NCBI RefSeq assembly: GCF_005670685.2
Contig: NZ_CP062008.1
Location: 3,100,001-3,164,000 of the forward strand
Source: Mycolicibacterium mucogenicum DSM 44124
GTDB lineage: Bacteria; Actinomycetota; Actinomycetes; Mycobacteriales; Mycobacteriaceae
Length of the DNA: 64,000 bases
Direction of reading: 5' to 3'
The notes under the pieces: model-generated
Told to the model about the DNA's origin: nothing
The model's input: only the letters and a program-made list of their open reading frames with translations
Databases searched by the model: none
Translations under genes and position numbers: made by a program
Shown: positions 18,380-26,638 of the stretch, one piece after another
Layout: each line of letters begins with the position of its first letter
How positions within the stretch are numbered: the stretch's first letter is position 1

Positions 18380-18453
18380 TCGCGTATTCACGGCAGCCCC
18401 GCGGCGATAGGCTCGGAGAGCTCATCGGAAACCAGCTCAGCAAGGAGCAGTCC

Positions 18454-20730
18454 ATGACTCTCGAAGCAGTTGCGACGTCGTTCGAGCAGAACGTCGCCGA
18501 CGTGCAGGAGTATTTCGACAGCCCCCGTTTCGACGGCATCACGCGGCTCTACACCGCGCGGCAGGTCGTCGAACAGCGCGGCACCATCCCGTCCGACTAT
18601 CCGGTGGCCCGGCAGGCCGCCGAAGCGTTCTATCCGCGGCTGCGCGAACTGTTCGCGCAGAAGAAGAGCATCACGACGTTCGGGCCGTACTCCCCCGGCC
18701 AGGCGGTGGTGATGAAGCGGATCGGCATCGAAGGCATCTACCTCGGTGGCTGGGCCACCTCGGCCAAGGGCTCCATCAGTGAGGACCCCGGGCCCGACCT
18801 GGCCAGCTACCCGCTGAGCCAGGTGCCCGACGAGGCCGCCGGGCTGGTGCGTGCCCTGCTGACCGCGGACCGCAACCAGCAGTACCTGCGCCTGCAGATG
18901 ACCGAGGAACAGCGCGCGGCCACGCCCGCGATCGACTATCGGCCGTTCATCATCGCCGACGCCGATACCGGTCACGGCGGAGATGCCCACGTGCGCAACC
19001 TGATTCGCCGTTTTGTCGAGTCGGGCGTCCCCGGCTACCACATCGAGGATCAGCGGCCGGGCACCAAGAAGTGCGGTCACCAGGGTGGCAAGGTGCTCGT
19101 GCCCTCGGATGAACAGCTCAAGCGCCTCAACACCGCGCGCTTCCAGCTGGACATGATGGGTGTGCCGGGAATCATCGTGGCGCGCACCGACGCCGAGGCC
19201 GCCAACCTCATCGACAGCGCGGCCGATGAGCGCGACCAGCCGTTCCTGCTGGGCGCCACCAATCTCAACATCCCGTCGTACAAGTCCTGTTTCCTGGCGA
19301 TGGTGCGCCGCTTCCACGACAAGGGTGTCACCGACCTGCGCGGGCACCTGCTCTACGCGTTGCCCGAAGGCCAGTACGCGTCGGCCGACGCATGGCTGGA
19401 CAGTCACGGCATCGCGGGCCTCGTCGACGAGGCGGCCGCCGCCTGGGACCAGAACTCCGGGCAGTCCGTCGACTCGGCGTTCGACAAGGTCGAGTCGAAG
19501 TTCGTCGAGGCGTGGCAGGCGGATTCGGGCCTGAACACCTACTGCGAGGCCGTGGCCGAAGTGCTGCAGTTCCGGGCCAAGGAGGGTGAGGCCACCACGG
19601 TCAGCCCCGAGGAGTGGCGCAAGTTCGCGGCCCGCGCGTCGCTGTATGCGGCTCGGGAGAAGGCCCGCGAACTGGGCGCCGACGTGGCGTGGGACTGCGA
19701 GCTCGCCAAGACCCCCGAGGGCTACTACCAGGTGCGCGGCGGCATCCCGTACGCGATCGCGAAATCCCTTGCGGCCGCGCCGTTCGCGGACATCCTGTGG
19801 ATGGAGACGAAAACCGCGGACCTGGCCGACGCCCGAGAATTCGCGGAAGCCATCCACGCCGAATTCCCCGACCAGATGCTGGCGTACAACCTGTCGCCGT
19901 CGTTCAACTGGGACACCACCGGCATGACCGACGACGAGATGCGGGCGTTCCCAGAGGAACTCGGCAAGATGGGCTTCGTCTTCAACTTCATCACCTACGG
20001 CGGCCACCAGGTGGACGGTGTGGCGTGCGAGGAGTTCGCGACGTCCCTGCGACAGGAGGGCATGCTGGCACTCGCCCGGCTGCAACGCAAGATGCGGCTC
20101 GTCGAATCTCCTTACCGCACACCGCAGACGCTCGTCGGCGGGCCGCGCAGCGATGCCGCGCTGGCCGCGTCGTCGGGCCGCACCGCGACCACCAAGGCAA
20201 TGGGTGCCGGCTCCACGCAACACCAGCACCTGGTCCAGACCGAGGTGCCCAAGAAGCTGCTCGAAGAGTGGCTGGCCATGTGGAGCGATCACTACCAGAT
20301 CGGAGAGAAGCTGCACGTGCAACTGCGGCCCCGCCGCGCCGGTTCCGACGTCCTGGATCTGGGCATCTACGGCAGCGGCGACGAGCCCTTGGCCAACGTC
20401 GTCGTCGACCCGATCAAGGACCGCTACGGCCGCAACATCCTCACGGTGCGCGACCAGAACACCTTCGCCGAGAAGCTGCGGCAGAAGCGCCTGATGGATC
20501 TGATCCACGTCTGGCTGATCCACCGCTTCAAGTCGGAGATCGTCTACTACGTGACGCCGACCGAGGACAACATCTATCAGACCGAGAAGATGAAGTCGCA
20601 CGGCCTGTTCAGCAACGTCTACCAGGAGGTCGGCGAGATCATCGTCGCCGATGTGAACAAGGCGCGGATCGACGAACTGCTGGCACCGGACCGCGAGGCC
20701 CTGGGCCGCTTGATCCGCAAGGAGGACTAG
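18454..20730 (+). CDS. aceA: Isocitrate lyase, long ICL2 form
   Basis: A 758-residue isocitrate lyase of the long ICL2 type, which in M. tuberculosis H37Rv is split into aceAa and aceAb but here is one intact frame. The catalytic signature KKCGHQGGK is at about residue 207, with the Mg/substrate residues in [14 protein letters not shown], and the extra C-terminal region beyond residue 600 marks ICL2. It splits isocitrate to glyoxylate and succinate, the first step of the glyoxylate shunt used on fatty acids, and may act on 2-methylisocitrate from propionate. A GGAG-type ribosome site (AAGGAGCAG) precedes the ATG. Confidence 0.97.
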   Translation: MTLEAVATSFEQNVADVQEYFDSPRFDGITRLYTARQVVEQRGTIPSDYPVARQAAEAFYPRLRELFAQKKSITTFGPYSPGQAVVMKRIGIEGIYLGGWATSAKGSISEDPGPDLASYPLSQVPDEAAGLVRALLTADRNQQYLRLQMTEEQRAATPAIDYRPFIIADADTGHGGDAHVRNLIRRFVESGVPGYHIEDQRPGTKKCGHQGGKVLVPSDEQLKRLNTARFQLDMMGVPGIIVARTDAEAANLIDSAADERDQPFLLGATNLNIPSYKSCFLAMVRRFHDKGVTDLRGHLLYALPEGQYASADAWLDSHGIAGLVDEAAAAWDQNSGQSVDSAFDKVESKFVEAWQADSGLNTYCEAVAEVLQFRAKEGEATTVSPEEWRKFAARASLYAAREKARELGADVAWDCELAKTPEGYYQVRGGIPYAIAKSLAAAPFADILWMETKTADLADAREFAEAIHAEFPDQMLAYNLSPSFNWDTTGMTDDEMRAFPEELGKMGFVFNFITYGGHQVDGVACEEFATSLRQEGMLALARLQRKMRLVESPYRTPQTLVGGPRSDAALAASSGRTATTKAMGAGSTQHQHLVQTEVPKKLLEEWLAMWSDHYQIGEKLHVQLRPRRAGSDVLDLGIYGSGDEPLANVVVDPIKDRYGRNILTVRDQNTFAEKLRQKRLMDLIHVWLIHRFKSEIVYYVTPTEDNIYQTEKMKSHGLFSNVYQEVGEIIVADVNKARIDELLAPDREALGRLIRKED

Positions 20731-20749
20731 ACGGTCAGGTCGCCACGGT

Positions 20750-21616
20750 TCACGCCTGAGCCGTGGCGACCGCCGGTTCCTCTTCTGCCGCACCGAAGAT
20801 CGCGATCGCGACCGCCCCGGCGACCGCGGTGGCGAAAGCGACCCCGACCAGCCACCCGAGTCCCGGCTTGGCCACATCGCCCAACAGCAGGACGCCGACC
20901 ACGCCGGGAATCACCGTCTCCCCCATGACGAGCGCGGCGGCCACACCGTTCACCGAACCGATCTGCAGTGCGACGGTGAACAGATAGAAGCCACCGCCGC
21001 CGGCGACCACGACCGCCCACGCCGCCGGGTCGGAGATCAGCACGTCCAAACGGAACGGGTCGAGCCCGTGGACGATCCGGACCGCCACCGCCATGGCGCC
21101 GTACAGCACGCCGGCGATCAGCCCGGCCGGGACCGCCGCCTTCTTGCCGAGCACCTGGACGAGTACCACCCCGAAGACGAAGATCAGCACCGCGGCCGCC
21201 AGCACGCTCCAGTGCATGTGCCGGCCCGGCACCTCGGTGCCGAGTTCACCGGCGCTGAAGCCCAGGATGCACAGTGCCACAAGGACTACCGCGATCGCAG
21301 CCCAGTCCCGCGCGCGCAGCCGCACTCCGAGCACCAGCACACTCAGGACGGCGGTCACCGCGAGATTGGCGCTCATGATGGTCTGCGACAGGAACAGTGG
21401 GATCAGCCGCGCCGACACCAGGCTGCCGAGAAATCCCAGCCCATCCAGCAGCATGCCGGCGAGGAACAGGGGCGTCAGGATCGCCGTCACGGTCGAGCGC
21501 AACGTCGGACCGGTTTCGGCAGCCTCGCCGTCTCGACGTGCGGCACGGGACTGCAGGACCGACGCGGTGCCATAACTGAAACAGGCGACCAGCGCCGCGA
21601 GGACGCCGATCAGCAT
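20750..21616 (-). CDS. DMT-superfamily transporter
   Basis: A 288-residue integral membrane protein with about ten transmembrane helices in the two-fold EamA-like arrangement of the drug/metabolite transporter superfamily: VLAALVACFSYGTASVLQSR at the start and a second half with GLIAGVLYGAMAVAVRI and VNGVAAALVMGETVIPGV. The ATG at 21616 starts the first helix; the open frame runs to 21664 but adds only polar residues. The substrate is unknown. It converges on aceA with 19 bp between stops. Confidence 0.85.
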   Translation of the reverse strand: MLIGVLAALVACFSYGTASVLQSRAARRDGEAAETGPTLRSTVTAILTPLFLAGMLLDGLGFLGSLVSARLIPLFLSQTIMSANLAVTAVLSVLVLGVRLRARDWAAIAVVLVALCILGFSAGELGTEVPGRHMHWSVLAAAVLIFVFGVVLVQVLGKKAAVPAGLIAGVLYGAMAVAVRIVHGLDPFRLDVLISDPAAWAVVVAGGGGFYLFTVALQIGSVNGVAAALVMGETVIPGVVGVLLLGDVAKPGLGWLVGVAFATAVAGAVAIAIFGAAEEEPAVATAQA

Positions 21617-21841
21617 TGCGCGGCTCTGGCTCGGGTGACCCGACGATTGACGGACATCGGCCAATTGTAGGGAGCGCGAACTGACCGGCCCGCCCGCACG
21701 AGGTCCGGGGCGTACTCCCCTTGCCCAAATCGAGACCCACTACATACGTCGGGCACAGCTGATCCACAACCTGGCGGCGTTGCATGGGCAAGCCGGAGCT
21801 CGATGGCTTCCGCCGACAACCGAGAACGGAGACGATTCCCG

Positions 21842-22138
21842 ATGAAACCACCGAAAATGATTGCGGGCCTGGCGGTCGCGGGCTGCCTGACCGCCGGCGC
21901 GCTCGCGCTGGGCACCGGTGTCGCCAGCGCCGACTGGGGTCCGCCGCCGCCGCCGCCCGGCCCCGGCTGGGGACCTCCGCCACCGGACCACCACTGGGGA
22001 CCTCCGCCGCCACCGGCTTGGGGCCCGCCGCCGCCACCGGCATGGGGCCCGCCACCACCACCTGGAAACCCACCGGGCACCTGGAACGGCGGCTGGGAAC
22101 CGGACGGCGGAGTGTGCCTGTTCGGCGCCTGCATCTAG
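21842..22138 (+). CDS. Small secreted Pro/Gly/Trp-rich protein with C-terminal CxxGxC
   Basis: A 98-residue exported protein: signal peptide (MKPPKMIAGLAVAGCL, cut after VASAD), then repeats of W-G-P-P-P-P-P, and a C-terminus GTWNGGWEPDGG followed by CLFGACI. It is a tandem paralogue of the next gene, with which it shares the whole C-terminus. A GGAGA ribosome site lies before the ATG. I do not recognise a named family. The two Cys four apart could form a disulfide outside the membrane. Confidence 0.8.
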   Translation: MKPPKMIAGLAVAGCLTAGALALGTGVASADWGPPPPPPGPGWGPPPPDHHWGPPPPPAWGPPPPPAWGPPPPPGNPPGTWNGGWEPDGGVCLFGACI

Positions 22139-22290
22139 GCGGTGCAGTCGGCCGCGGAAACCGAAAGCCACCACCTAAGGCGAGCACAGGCCATACATAG
22201 GTTGACTAACGATAATGGCTACAGACCGAGAAACAGCGAGCGCCGCAACGTTGTTGCAGCAATCGATTGAGTCGAGGAGTGGAGTAGATC

Positions 22291-22560
22291 ATGAAATCGA
22301 TAAAACTCATTGCTGGTTTGGCTCTCGCCAGCGGCGTTGCCGCCGGAGCCGTCGGACTGGGCGCGGGTACCGCGAGTGCGGATACCGGCATGGCCCCGGT
22401 ACCGGCGCGCTGGGGTCACGGCCCAGGCTGGAACGGTCCGGGACCCGGACCCGGCTGGGGTCCGCCGCCGCCGCCCGCTTGGGGCTGGAACCCGCCGGGC
22501 ACCTGGAACGGCGGCTGGGAGCCTGACGGCGGATTCTGCATCTTCGGCGCCTGCATCTAG
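22291..22560 (+). CDS. Small secreted Gly/Pro/Trp-rich protein, paralogue of previous gene
   Basis: An 89-residue exported protein with a signal peptide (MKSIKLIAGLALASGVAAG, cut after TASAD), a Gly/Pro/Trp-rich middle with shorter repeats than its neighbour, and an almost identical end (GTWNGGWEPDGG, then CIFGACI). An AGGAGTGGAG ribosome site is upstream. The pair look like a recent tandem duplication with loss or gain of proline repeats in one copy. It converges on the histidine kinase gene with 1 bp between the stops. Confidence 0.8.
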   Translation: MKSIKLIAGLALASGVAAGAVGLGAGTASADTGMAPVPARWGHGPGWNGPGPGPGWGPPPPPAWGWNPPGTWNGGWEPDGGFCIFGACI

Positions 22561-22561
22561 C

Positions 22562-23908
22562 TCAGTCCGATTGCGGACGCGGCGCGGGCAGCTCCAGCAG
22601 GAGCCTCGCGCCGCCGAGCGGACTCTGCGTCAAAGACGCTGTGCCACCGTGCAGTTCGGCCTGCTGAGCCACCAATGCCAGACCGAGACCCGAACCCGAA
22701 TGTGACGCGGTGGATCCTCGCGCGAAGCGATGGAACACCGCGTCACGCTCGTGTTCCGGTACGCCGGTGCCATTGTCGTCGATGGCGATCTGCACCCCGT
22801 CGTGCGAGCTGACGGCGGACAACTGCACCCGCGTCGCGCCACCGTGCTTGACGGCGTTGGCGATTGCGTTGTCGACGACCAGCCGCAGCCCGACGGGCAG
22901 CCCCAACATCAGCACCGTCGGGGACGGCACGAGAGCGACGTTGAGGTCGGGGTACACCCGCACCGCGTCGTGGGCGGCGCGGTCGAGCAGCTCGGTGATG
23001 TCGACGGGCACCAGATCGTCAGCCGTTGTGAGTTCGCCTTGCGCGAGCCGTTCCAGCGCCGTCAGCGTCGCCTCGATGCGGCTCTGCGTGCGCATGACGT
23101 CGCCGATCACCTCGGCGCGCTGCTCCGCCCCGAGGTCCAGCGTGGACAGCACCTCGAGGTTGGTGCGCATAGCGGTCAGCGGTGTGCGCAATTCGTGCGA
23201 TGCCACCGAGGCGAAGTCGCGGGCCGATTCCAGCGCGGCCTTGGTGCGCTCCTGCTCCTCGCCGATGCGGGCCAGCATGCCCTCGACCGCCTCGGCGATC
23301 TCCACGGCCTCCGAGACGCCCCGCACGTGGACCTCTTCCGGCTTCGACTGGGAATTGATCTGCCGGGCCTGCTGGGCGAGCTTGCGGAACGGGTTGATCA
23401 TCACGAACCACATCGAGCCGCCGACCACGAACGTGCCGACGATGATGCCGCTGCAGATGGCCAGAATGCGGATGTGCAGGTTGCGAATCTGCCGCTGTGC
23501 CTCCGCCAGCGGTGCGCCGAGCGCGATCGACGCCGAACCCGTGGTGACGGTGCGGACCCGGTACTCGACGCCATTGATCGTGGTGGTGGCATACCCGGCC
23601 TCGAACTGCGGCAGCACGATCTCCGGCGGCATCGAGACCGTGGCGGCGCCGATGCGGACGGTCTGGACCAGTGAACCCTCGGACTGCGGCGTGCCGGTGG
23701 GGTTCTGCCGGGCGATGCTCAGGAGGGTATTGACGTCGGGCAGGCTGCTCAGCGAGTCCAGCCGCCGATCGAGCTGGCTGTACTGGTCGTTGGTGACACC
23801 GATCCACACCCAGGTTCCGATGATCAGCACCGTCGCGACCACCGACAACGCGGCGACGACGACGATGGCTCGCAACGACAAAGCCGGTATCGGTAATCGC
23901 AGCTGCAC
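22562..23908 (-). CDS. PrrB-like sensor histidine kinase without adjacent response regulator
   Basis: A 448-residue membrane kinase: transmembrane helix near residues 11-35 (AIVVVAALSVVATVLIIGTW), an extracytoplasmic sensor part, a second helix (LAICSGIIVGTFVVGGSMWF), a HAMP linker, HisKA with the phosphorylated His in ASVASHELRTPLTAMR, and an ATPase with N (VVDNAIANAVKHGG), G1 (IAIDDNGTGVPEHE) and G2 (SGSGLGLALVAQQAELHGG) boxes. Sequence strongly resembles mycobacterial PrrB. No response regulator gene lies next to it: the upstream neighbour is tpx and the downstream is the secreted protein gene. The start was taken as GTG 23908. Confidence 0.9.
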   Translation of the reverse strand: MQLRLPIPALSLRAIVVVAALSVVATVLIIGTWVWIGVTNDQYSQLDRRLDSLSSLPDVNTLLSIARQNPTGTPQSEGSLVQTVRIGAATVSMPPEIVLPQFEAGYATTTINGVEYRVRTVTTGSASIALGAPLAEAQRQIRNLHIRILAICSGIIVGTFVVGGSMWFVMINPFRKLAQQARQINSQSKPEEVHVRGVSEAVEIAEAVEGMLARIGEEQERTKAALESARDFASVASHELRTPLTAMRTNLEVLSTLDLGAEQRAEVIGDVMRTQSRIEATLTALERLAQGELTTADDLVPVDITELLDRAAHDAVRVYPDLNVALVPSPTVLMLGLPVGLRLVVDNAIANAVKHGGATRVQLSAVSSHDGVQIAIDDNGTGVPEHERDAVFHRFARGSTASHSGSGLGLALVAQQAELHGGTASLTQSPLGGARLLLELPAPRPQSD

Positions 23909-23934
23909 CAAGTCATCATGCCCGATGCAGAAAA

Positions 23935-23972
23935 GCGGACGGGGCGCGTGCCCCTGGCACACGCCCCGTCCG
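23935..23972 (-). terminator. Rho-independent terminator of tpx
   Basis: A strong hairpin on the minus strand with arms of about 14 bp (GGACGGGGCGTGTG against CACGCGCCCCGTCC, one mismatch) and a short loop, followed by CTTTT. It lies just downstream of the tpx stop and upstream of the histidine kinase, so it should end tpx transcription and separate the two genes. Confidence 0.8.
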
Positions 23973-23986
23973 TCGAAGAGCTGGTA

Positions 23987-24481
23987 CTACTTGGCGGCGG
24001 CCAGCGCTGCGTCGTAGTCCGGTTCCTGGGCGATCTCGGGCACCAGTTCGGTGTACGCGACGTTGCCGTCGGCGCCGATCACCACGATGGCGCGGGCAAG
24101 CAGGCCGGCCATGGGGCCGTCGGCGATCGTCACGCCGTAGTCCTCACCGAAGCTGTCGCGGAACGCCGACGCGGTGGTGACGTTCTCGATGCCCTCGGCA
24201 CCGCAGAAGCGCTTCTGCGCGAACGGCAGGTCCTTGGACACGTTCACGACGGTGGCGCCGTCGGCCGCCGCCCGCTCGTTGAAGGTCCGCACGCTGGTGG
24301 CACACACCGGGGTGTCGACCGACGGAAAGATGTTGAACACCACGGACTTACCGCTGAACTGGTCGTTGGTCACCGGACCCAGGTCGGCTCCGGTCAGGGC
24401 GAATGCCGGGGCCGCGGACCCGACAGCGGGCAGCTCGCCGACGGTGTTGATGGGGTTTCCACGCAGGGTTATCTGTGCCAT
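23987..24481 (-). CDS. tpx: Thiol peroxidase Tpx
   Basis: A 164-residue atypical 2-Cys peroxiredoxin. It begins AQITLRGNPINTVGELPAVG, typical of Tpx, and carries the peroxidatic Cys in FPSVDTPVCATSVRTF and the resolving Cys in LPFAQKRFCGAEGIEN. It reduces hydroperoxides in the cytosol with thioredoxin as the electron donor. The length is that of the family. A terminator hairpin follows it at 23935-23972. The divergent gene on the other side belongs to the first hairpin-bounded module. Confidence 0.95.
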   Translation of the reverse strand: MAQITLRGNPINTVGELPAVGSAAPAFALTGADLGPVTNDQFSGKSVVFNIFPSVDTPVCATSVRTFNERAAADGATVVNVSKDLPFAQKRFCGAEGIENVTTASAFRDSFGEDYGVTIADGPMAGLLARAIVVIGADGNVAYTELVPEIAQEPDYDAALAAAK

Positions 24482-24540
24482 ACCCGACAGTCTGTCAAGA
24501 CTGCGTCACGCCCGCAGCGCTGGGGTGCTGCTGCGGGCAC

Positions 24541-24585
24541 TACGCCTCGGATCGCAGTCAATATCTGGCTGAGATCCGCGGCGTA
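24541..24585. repeat. Left hairpin of DUF559 module, copy 1
   Basis: A 45-bp imperfect palindrome. The outer arms TACGCCTCGGATC and GATCCGCGGCGTA pair over 12 of 13 positions. Inside, GCAGTCA and TGGCTGA continue the stem with one mismatch and a G-T pair, leaving a loop of about five bases (ATATC). The same sequence, about 90% identical and in the same orientation, lies at 25631-25676 after the DUF559 gene. Related hairpins flank the second gene copy. It is followed by TTATCCACAG, conserved in both modules. Confidence 0.85.
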
Positions 24586-24654
24586 GACGGTTATCCACAG
24601 CCGAGCAACCCGGGGTCTGGTGGAGGCCCGCACACTGCAGCCAAGATCGACGAC

Positions 24655-25614
24655 GTGGACGACAAGGGCCGAGCCGCCGACGCCGAGATCGCCGAGGTTC
24701 TCGGCCGTCAGGCAGGTGTCATTTCGCGGCGGCAGGTGCTCGATGCCGGCCGGCACGACCCCTACATCCGGCGCATGCTCCGGCGCAACGAATGGGCTCG
24801 CATCCACGACGGCGTGTACATCGACCACACCGGATCGCCGAGCTGGCAGCAACGGGCCTGGGCCGCAGTGCTTTACGCCGCGCCCGCGGTGCTCTGTCTG
24901 GAGTCAGCCATGCAGCACGAAGGCCCGGTGATCCACGTCGCGGTTGAGCGGAACCGGACCGCGCTGGTCGAGCCCGACGGAGTGCGCATCCATCATGTTG
25001 CCCACTTGGACCAGCGGGCGCTGTGGCACCTGGGACCACCGCGGCTGCGCTATGAGGAGGCGGCACTGGATGTCGCATGCCGGGCCGCAGAATTCGAGGC
25101 GATCGCTGTCTTGGCGGACGCCTGCCAGTCCCGACGGACCACCGCACCGCGACTGATGGCAGTACTCGAGAGTCGACGGCGGGTACCTCGCCGACGTTGG
25201 CTGCGGGCGATTCTGCTCGACATCTCAGAAGGCACGTGTTCGGTCCTCGAACAGCGCTACCTCGATCGCGTGGAGCGAGCGCACGGGTTACCCCGAGGCA
25301 GTCGTCAGAACAGGTCTGCGTCGTCGTCTGGTGTTCGCTACCGCGACGTCGAGTACGGGAAACGGCTGGTGATAGAGCTCGACGGCCGGCTGTTCCACGA
25401 CTCGGCGACCGCCCGGAACACTGACATCGAACGCGATCTGGATGCCGCGGTCGATGGCCGGTGGACAGTCCGACTCAGTTATCAGCAGGTATTCGAACGG
25501 CCATGTCAGACGGCAACGAAGATTGCACAGATTCTGCGACGGCGTGGGATCCCCGTGAGTGGTCGTCCGTGCGGACCAGGATGCAGATATCCCGCCGCCG
25601 ATATCGCCGCTTGA
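24655..25614 (+). CDS. AbiEi-like N-terminal plus DUF559 (Vsr-like nuclease fold) protein
   Basis: A 319-residue protein. The N-terminus (AEIAEVLGRQAGVISRRQVL, then GRHDPYIRRMLRRNEWARIH) looks like the winged-helix AbiEi antitoxin-type domain found ahead of DUF559 in actinobacteria. The C-terminus carries YGKRLVIELDGRLFHDSATA and ERDLDAAVDGRWTVRLSYQQ, the DUF559 core related to Vsr-type PD-(D/E)xK nucleases (acidic IELDGR, then a basic strand). GTG 24655 was chosen because copy 2 has a GTG in the same place, giving equal lengths (960 nt here, 959 there). The frame is open to 24475 but that runs into the hairpin. It is flanked by hairpins; function unproven. Confidence 0.8.
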   Translation: MDDKGRAADAEIAEVLGRQAGVISRRQVLDAGRHDPYIRRMLRRNEWARIHDGVYIDHTGSPSWQQRAWAAVLYAAPAVLCLESAMQHEGPVIHVAVERNRTALVEPDGVRIHHVAHLDQRALWHLGPPRLRYEEAALDVACRAAEFEAIAVLADACQSRRTTAPRLMAVLESRRRVPRRRWLRAILLDISEGTCSVLEQRYLDRVERAHGLPRGSRQNRSASSSGVRYRDVEYGKRLVIELDGRLFHDSATARNTDIERDLDAAVDGRWTVRLSYQQVFERPCQTATKIAQILRRRGIPVSGRPCGPGCRYPAADIAA

Positions 25615-25630
25615 CCCGAATCCCTGTGCT

Positions 25631-25676
25631 TACGCCTCGAATCGCAGTCAATATCTGGCTGAGATCCGAGGCGCTA
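25631..25676. repeat. Right hairpin of DUF559 module, copy 1
   Basis: A 46-bp palindrome almost identical to the one at 24541-24585 and in the same orientation. Outer arms CGCCTCGAATC and GATCCGAGGCG pair with one mismatch, and the inner GCAGTCA / TGGCTGA continue the stem. It lies 16 bp after the DUF559 stop and 14 bp before the ripD stop, between two converging genes, so it could also work as a two-way terminator. Confidence 0.85.
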
Positions 25677-25690
25677 AGAGGTGGTCGCGG

Positions 25691-26371
25691 CTACTGCCAC
25701 TCGATGATGCGGCTCAGGTACGGGTCCATGCCATTGGTGCGCACCGGGCCCACTGTCACCGAGGGCTCGGTGCCCTCGATCATCTGGCCGTTGCCGACGA
25801 ACAGCGCGACGCTCTGCGAGCCGGCCGGCCCGTAGAACAGCAGGTCGCCCGGCAGGGCCTGGTCCGCGGTGATCTTGCGGCCGACCTTGTACTGCTCGCC
25901 CGACGACCGCGGCAGCTTGATGCCGACGCCGGCGAACGCGTACTGGACCAGACCGGAGGCGTCGAAGCCCGGCGTGGTCGGCGCCGGGGTGAGGGCGCCC
26001 GCGGTCGGCGACGGGCCGAACAGACCCGACAGGCCCGGGATGATCGCGTTGGTCTGCGGCGCTGCCGCCGGCTGCGCGACACCCATCGGCTGCAGGCCGA
26101 CCTGAGGCGCCGGCTGGGCCACCGGAGCGGCCGCGGTCGTGACGCTGGCCGGCGGCAGGCTGGGGCCGTTGGCGTTACCGCCGCCGTAGACGAACGGCAC
26201 CCCGCGCTGCGACAGCGCGCGCTGAATGACGAAGTCGATGGCCTGCCGGTGGGTGCCGCCGGTCCAGGTGCTGTCGGCCGACGCGAGGGGCGCCGACACC
26301 AGCGGAGCTGCCACCGCCATGGGCGCCGCCAGCAGTGCCCCGCTCGCCACCGTCACAATGATCCGCCGCAT
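25691..26371 (-). CDS. ripD: RipD-like NlpC/P60 protein with lost active site
   Basis: A 226-residue exported protein: signal peptide (hydrophobic core VASGALLAAPMAVAAPLV, cut near ASAD), an N-terminal part of the NlpC/P60 fold, a Pro/Ala-rich insert, and the second part of the fold. The catalytic Cys is replaced by Ala at residue 138 (GFDASGL instead of DCSG), and the catalytic His by Ser at residue 187 (SQSVALFVG). The same pair of changes is known in RipD of M. tuberculosis, which binds peptidoglycan but does not cut it. So it probably binds the cell wall. ATG 26371 is preceded by GAGAGG. Its leader is unusually structured (26385-26439). Confidence 0.88.
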   Translation of the reverse strand: MRRIIVTVASGALLAAPMAVAAPLVSAPLASADSTWTGGTHRQAIDFVIQRALSQRGVPFVYGGGNANGPSLPPASVTTAAAPVAQPAPQVGLQPMGVAQPAAAPQTNAIIPGLSGLFGPSPTAGALTPAPTTPGFDASGLVQYAFAGVGIKLPRSSGEQYKVGRKITADQALPGDLLFYGPAGSQSVALFVGNGQMIEGTEPSVTVGPVRTNGMDPYLSRIIEWQ

Positions 26372-26384
26372 CTCGGCCACCTCT

Positions 26385-26439
26385 CGTCGTGCGCCACCGG
26401 CACACGACGCTGCGTGGTCTACGCAGGGGTCGTGACCCC
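26385..26439 (-). promoter_or_regulatory. Structured 5' leader of ripD: three contiguous hairpins
   Basis: On the minus strand, just upstream of the ripD ribosome site, three perfect or near-perfect hairpins follow each other: GGGGTC/GACCCC (2-base loop), CTGCGT/ACGCAG (5-base loop), and CGTCGTGTGC/GCGCACGACG (9 of 10 pairs, loop CGGTG). The last ends right at the GAGAGG site. This suggests a folded leader RNA that may control translation. It does not match a riboswitch class I can name. Confidence 0.55.
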
Positions 26440-26638
26440 GGTGGTCCCTCTCGCCACAAATTTCACTAACGTCACTTTTACCCCACGCGCGGGTCTTATC
26501 CCACATAAATGCAGGTCAGCGCGCGATCTTTATCGAAAATGTGATCGAAAGGTGATCCAGGGCGGCCAAATTCGGCGCTGCCGGTGACCCGCACCACTCC
26601 CAGTCGAAGGCGCCGGGCCGCACCTCTAGGCTTGCGCC

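Noticed and set aside
18388..20877. An 829-codon open frame on the minus strand opposite aceA
   Set aside because: Antisense shadow of isocitrate lyase in high-GC DNA; no domain and no ribosome site.
24475..24654. An upstream start (residues MPYPTVCQDC onward) for DUF559 copy 1
   Set aside because: It would translate the hairpin and overlap the tpx start; the shared GTG in both copies gives the same length downstream.
25631..25676. The DUF559 hairpin as a plain terminator
   Set aside because: It sits between two convergent genes and could terminate both, but an almost identical hairpin also lies upstream of the gene, so termination alone does not explain the pair.
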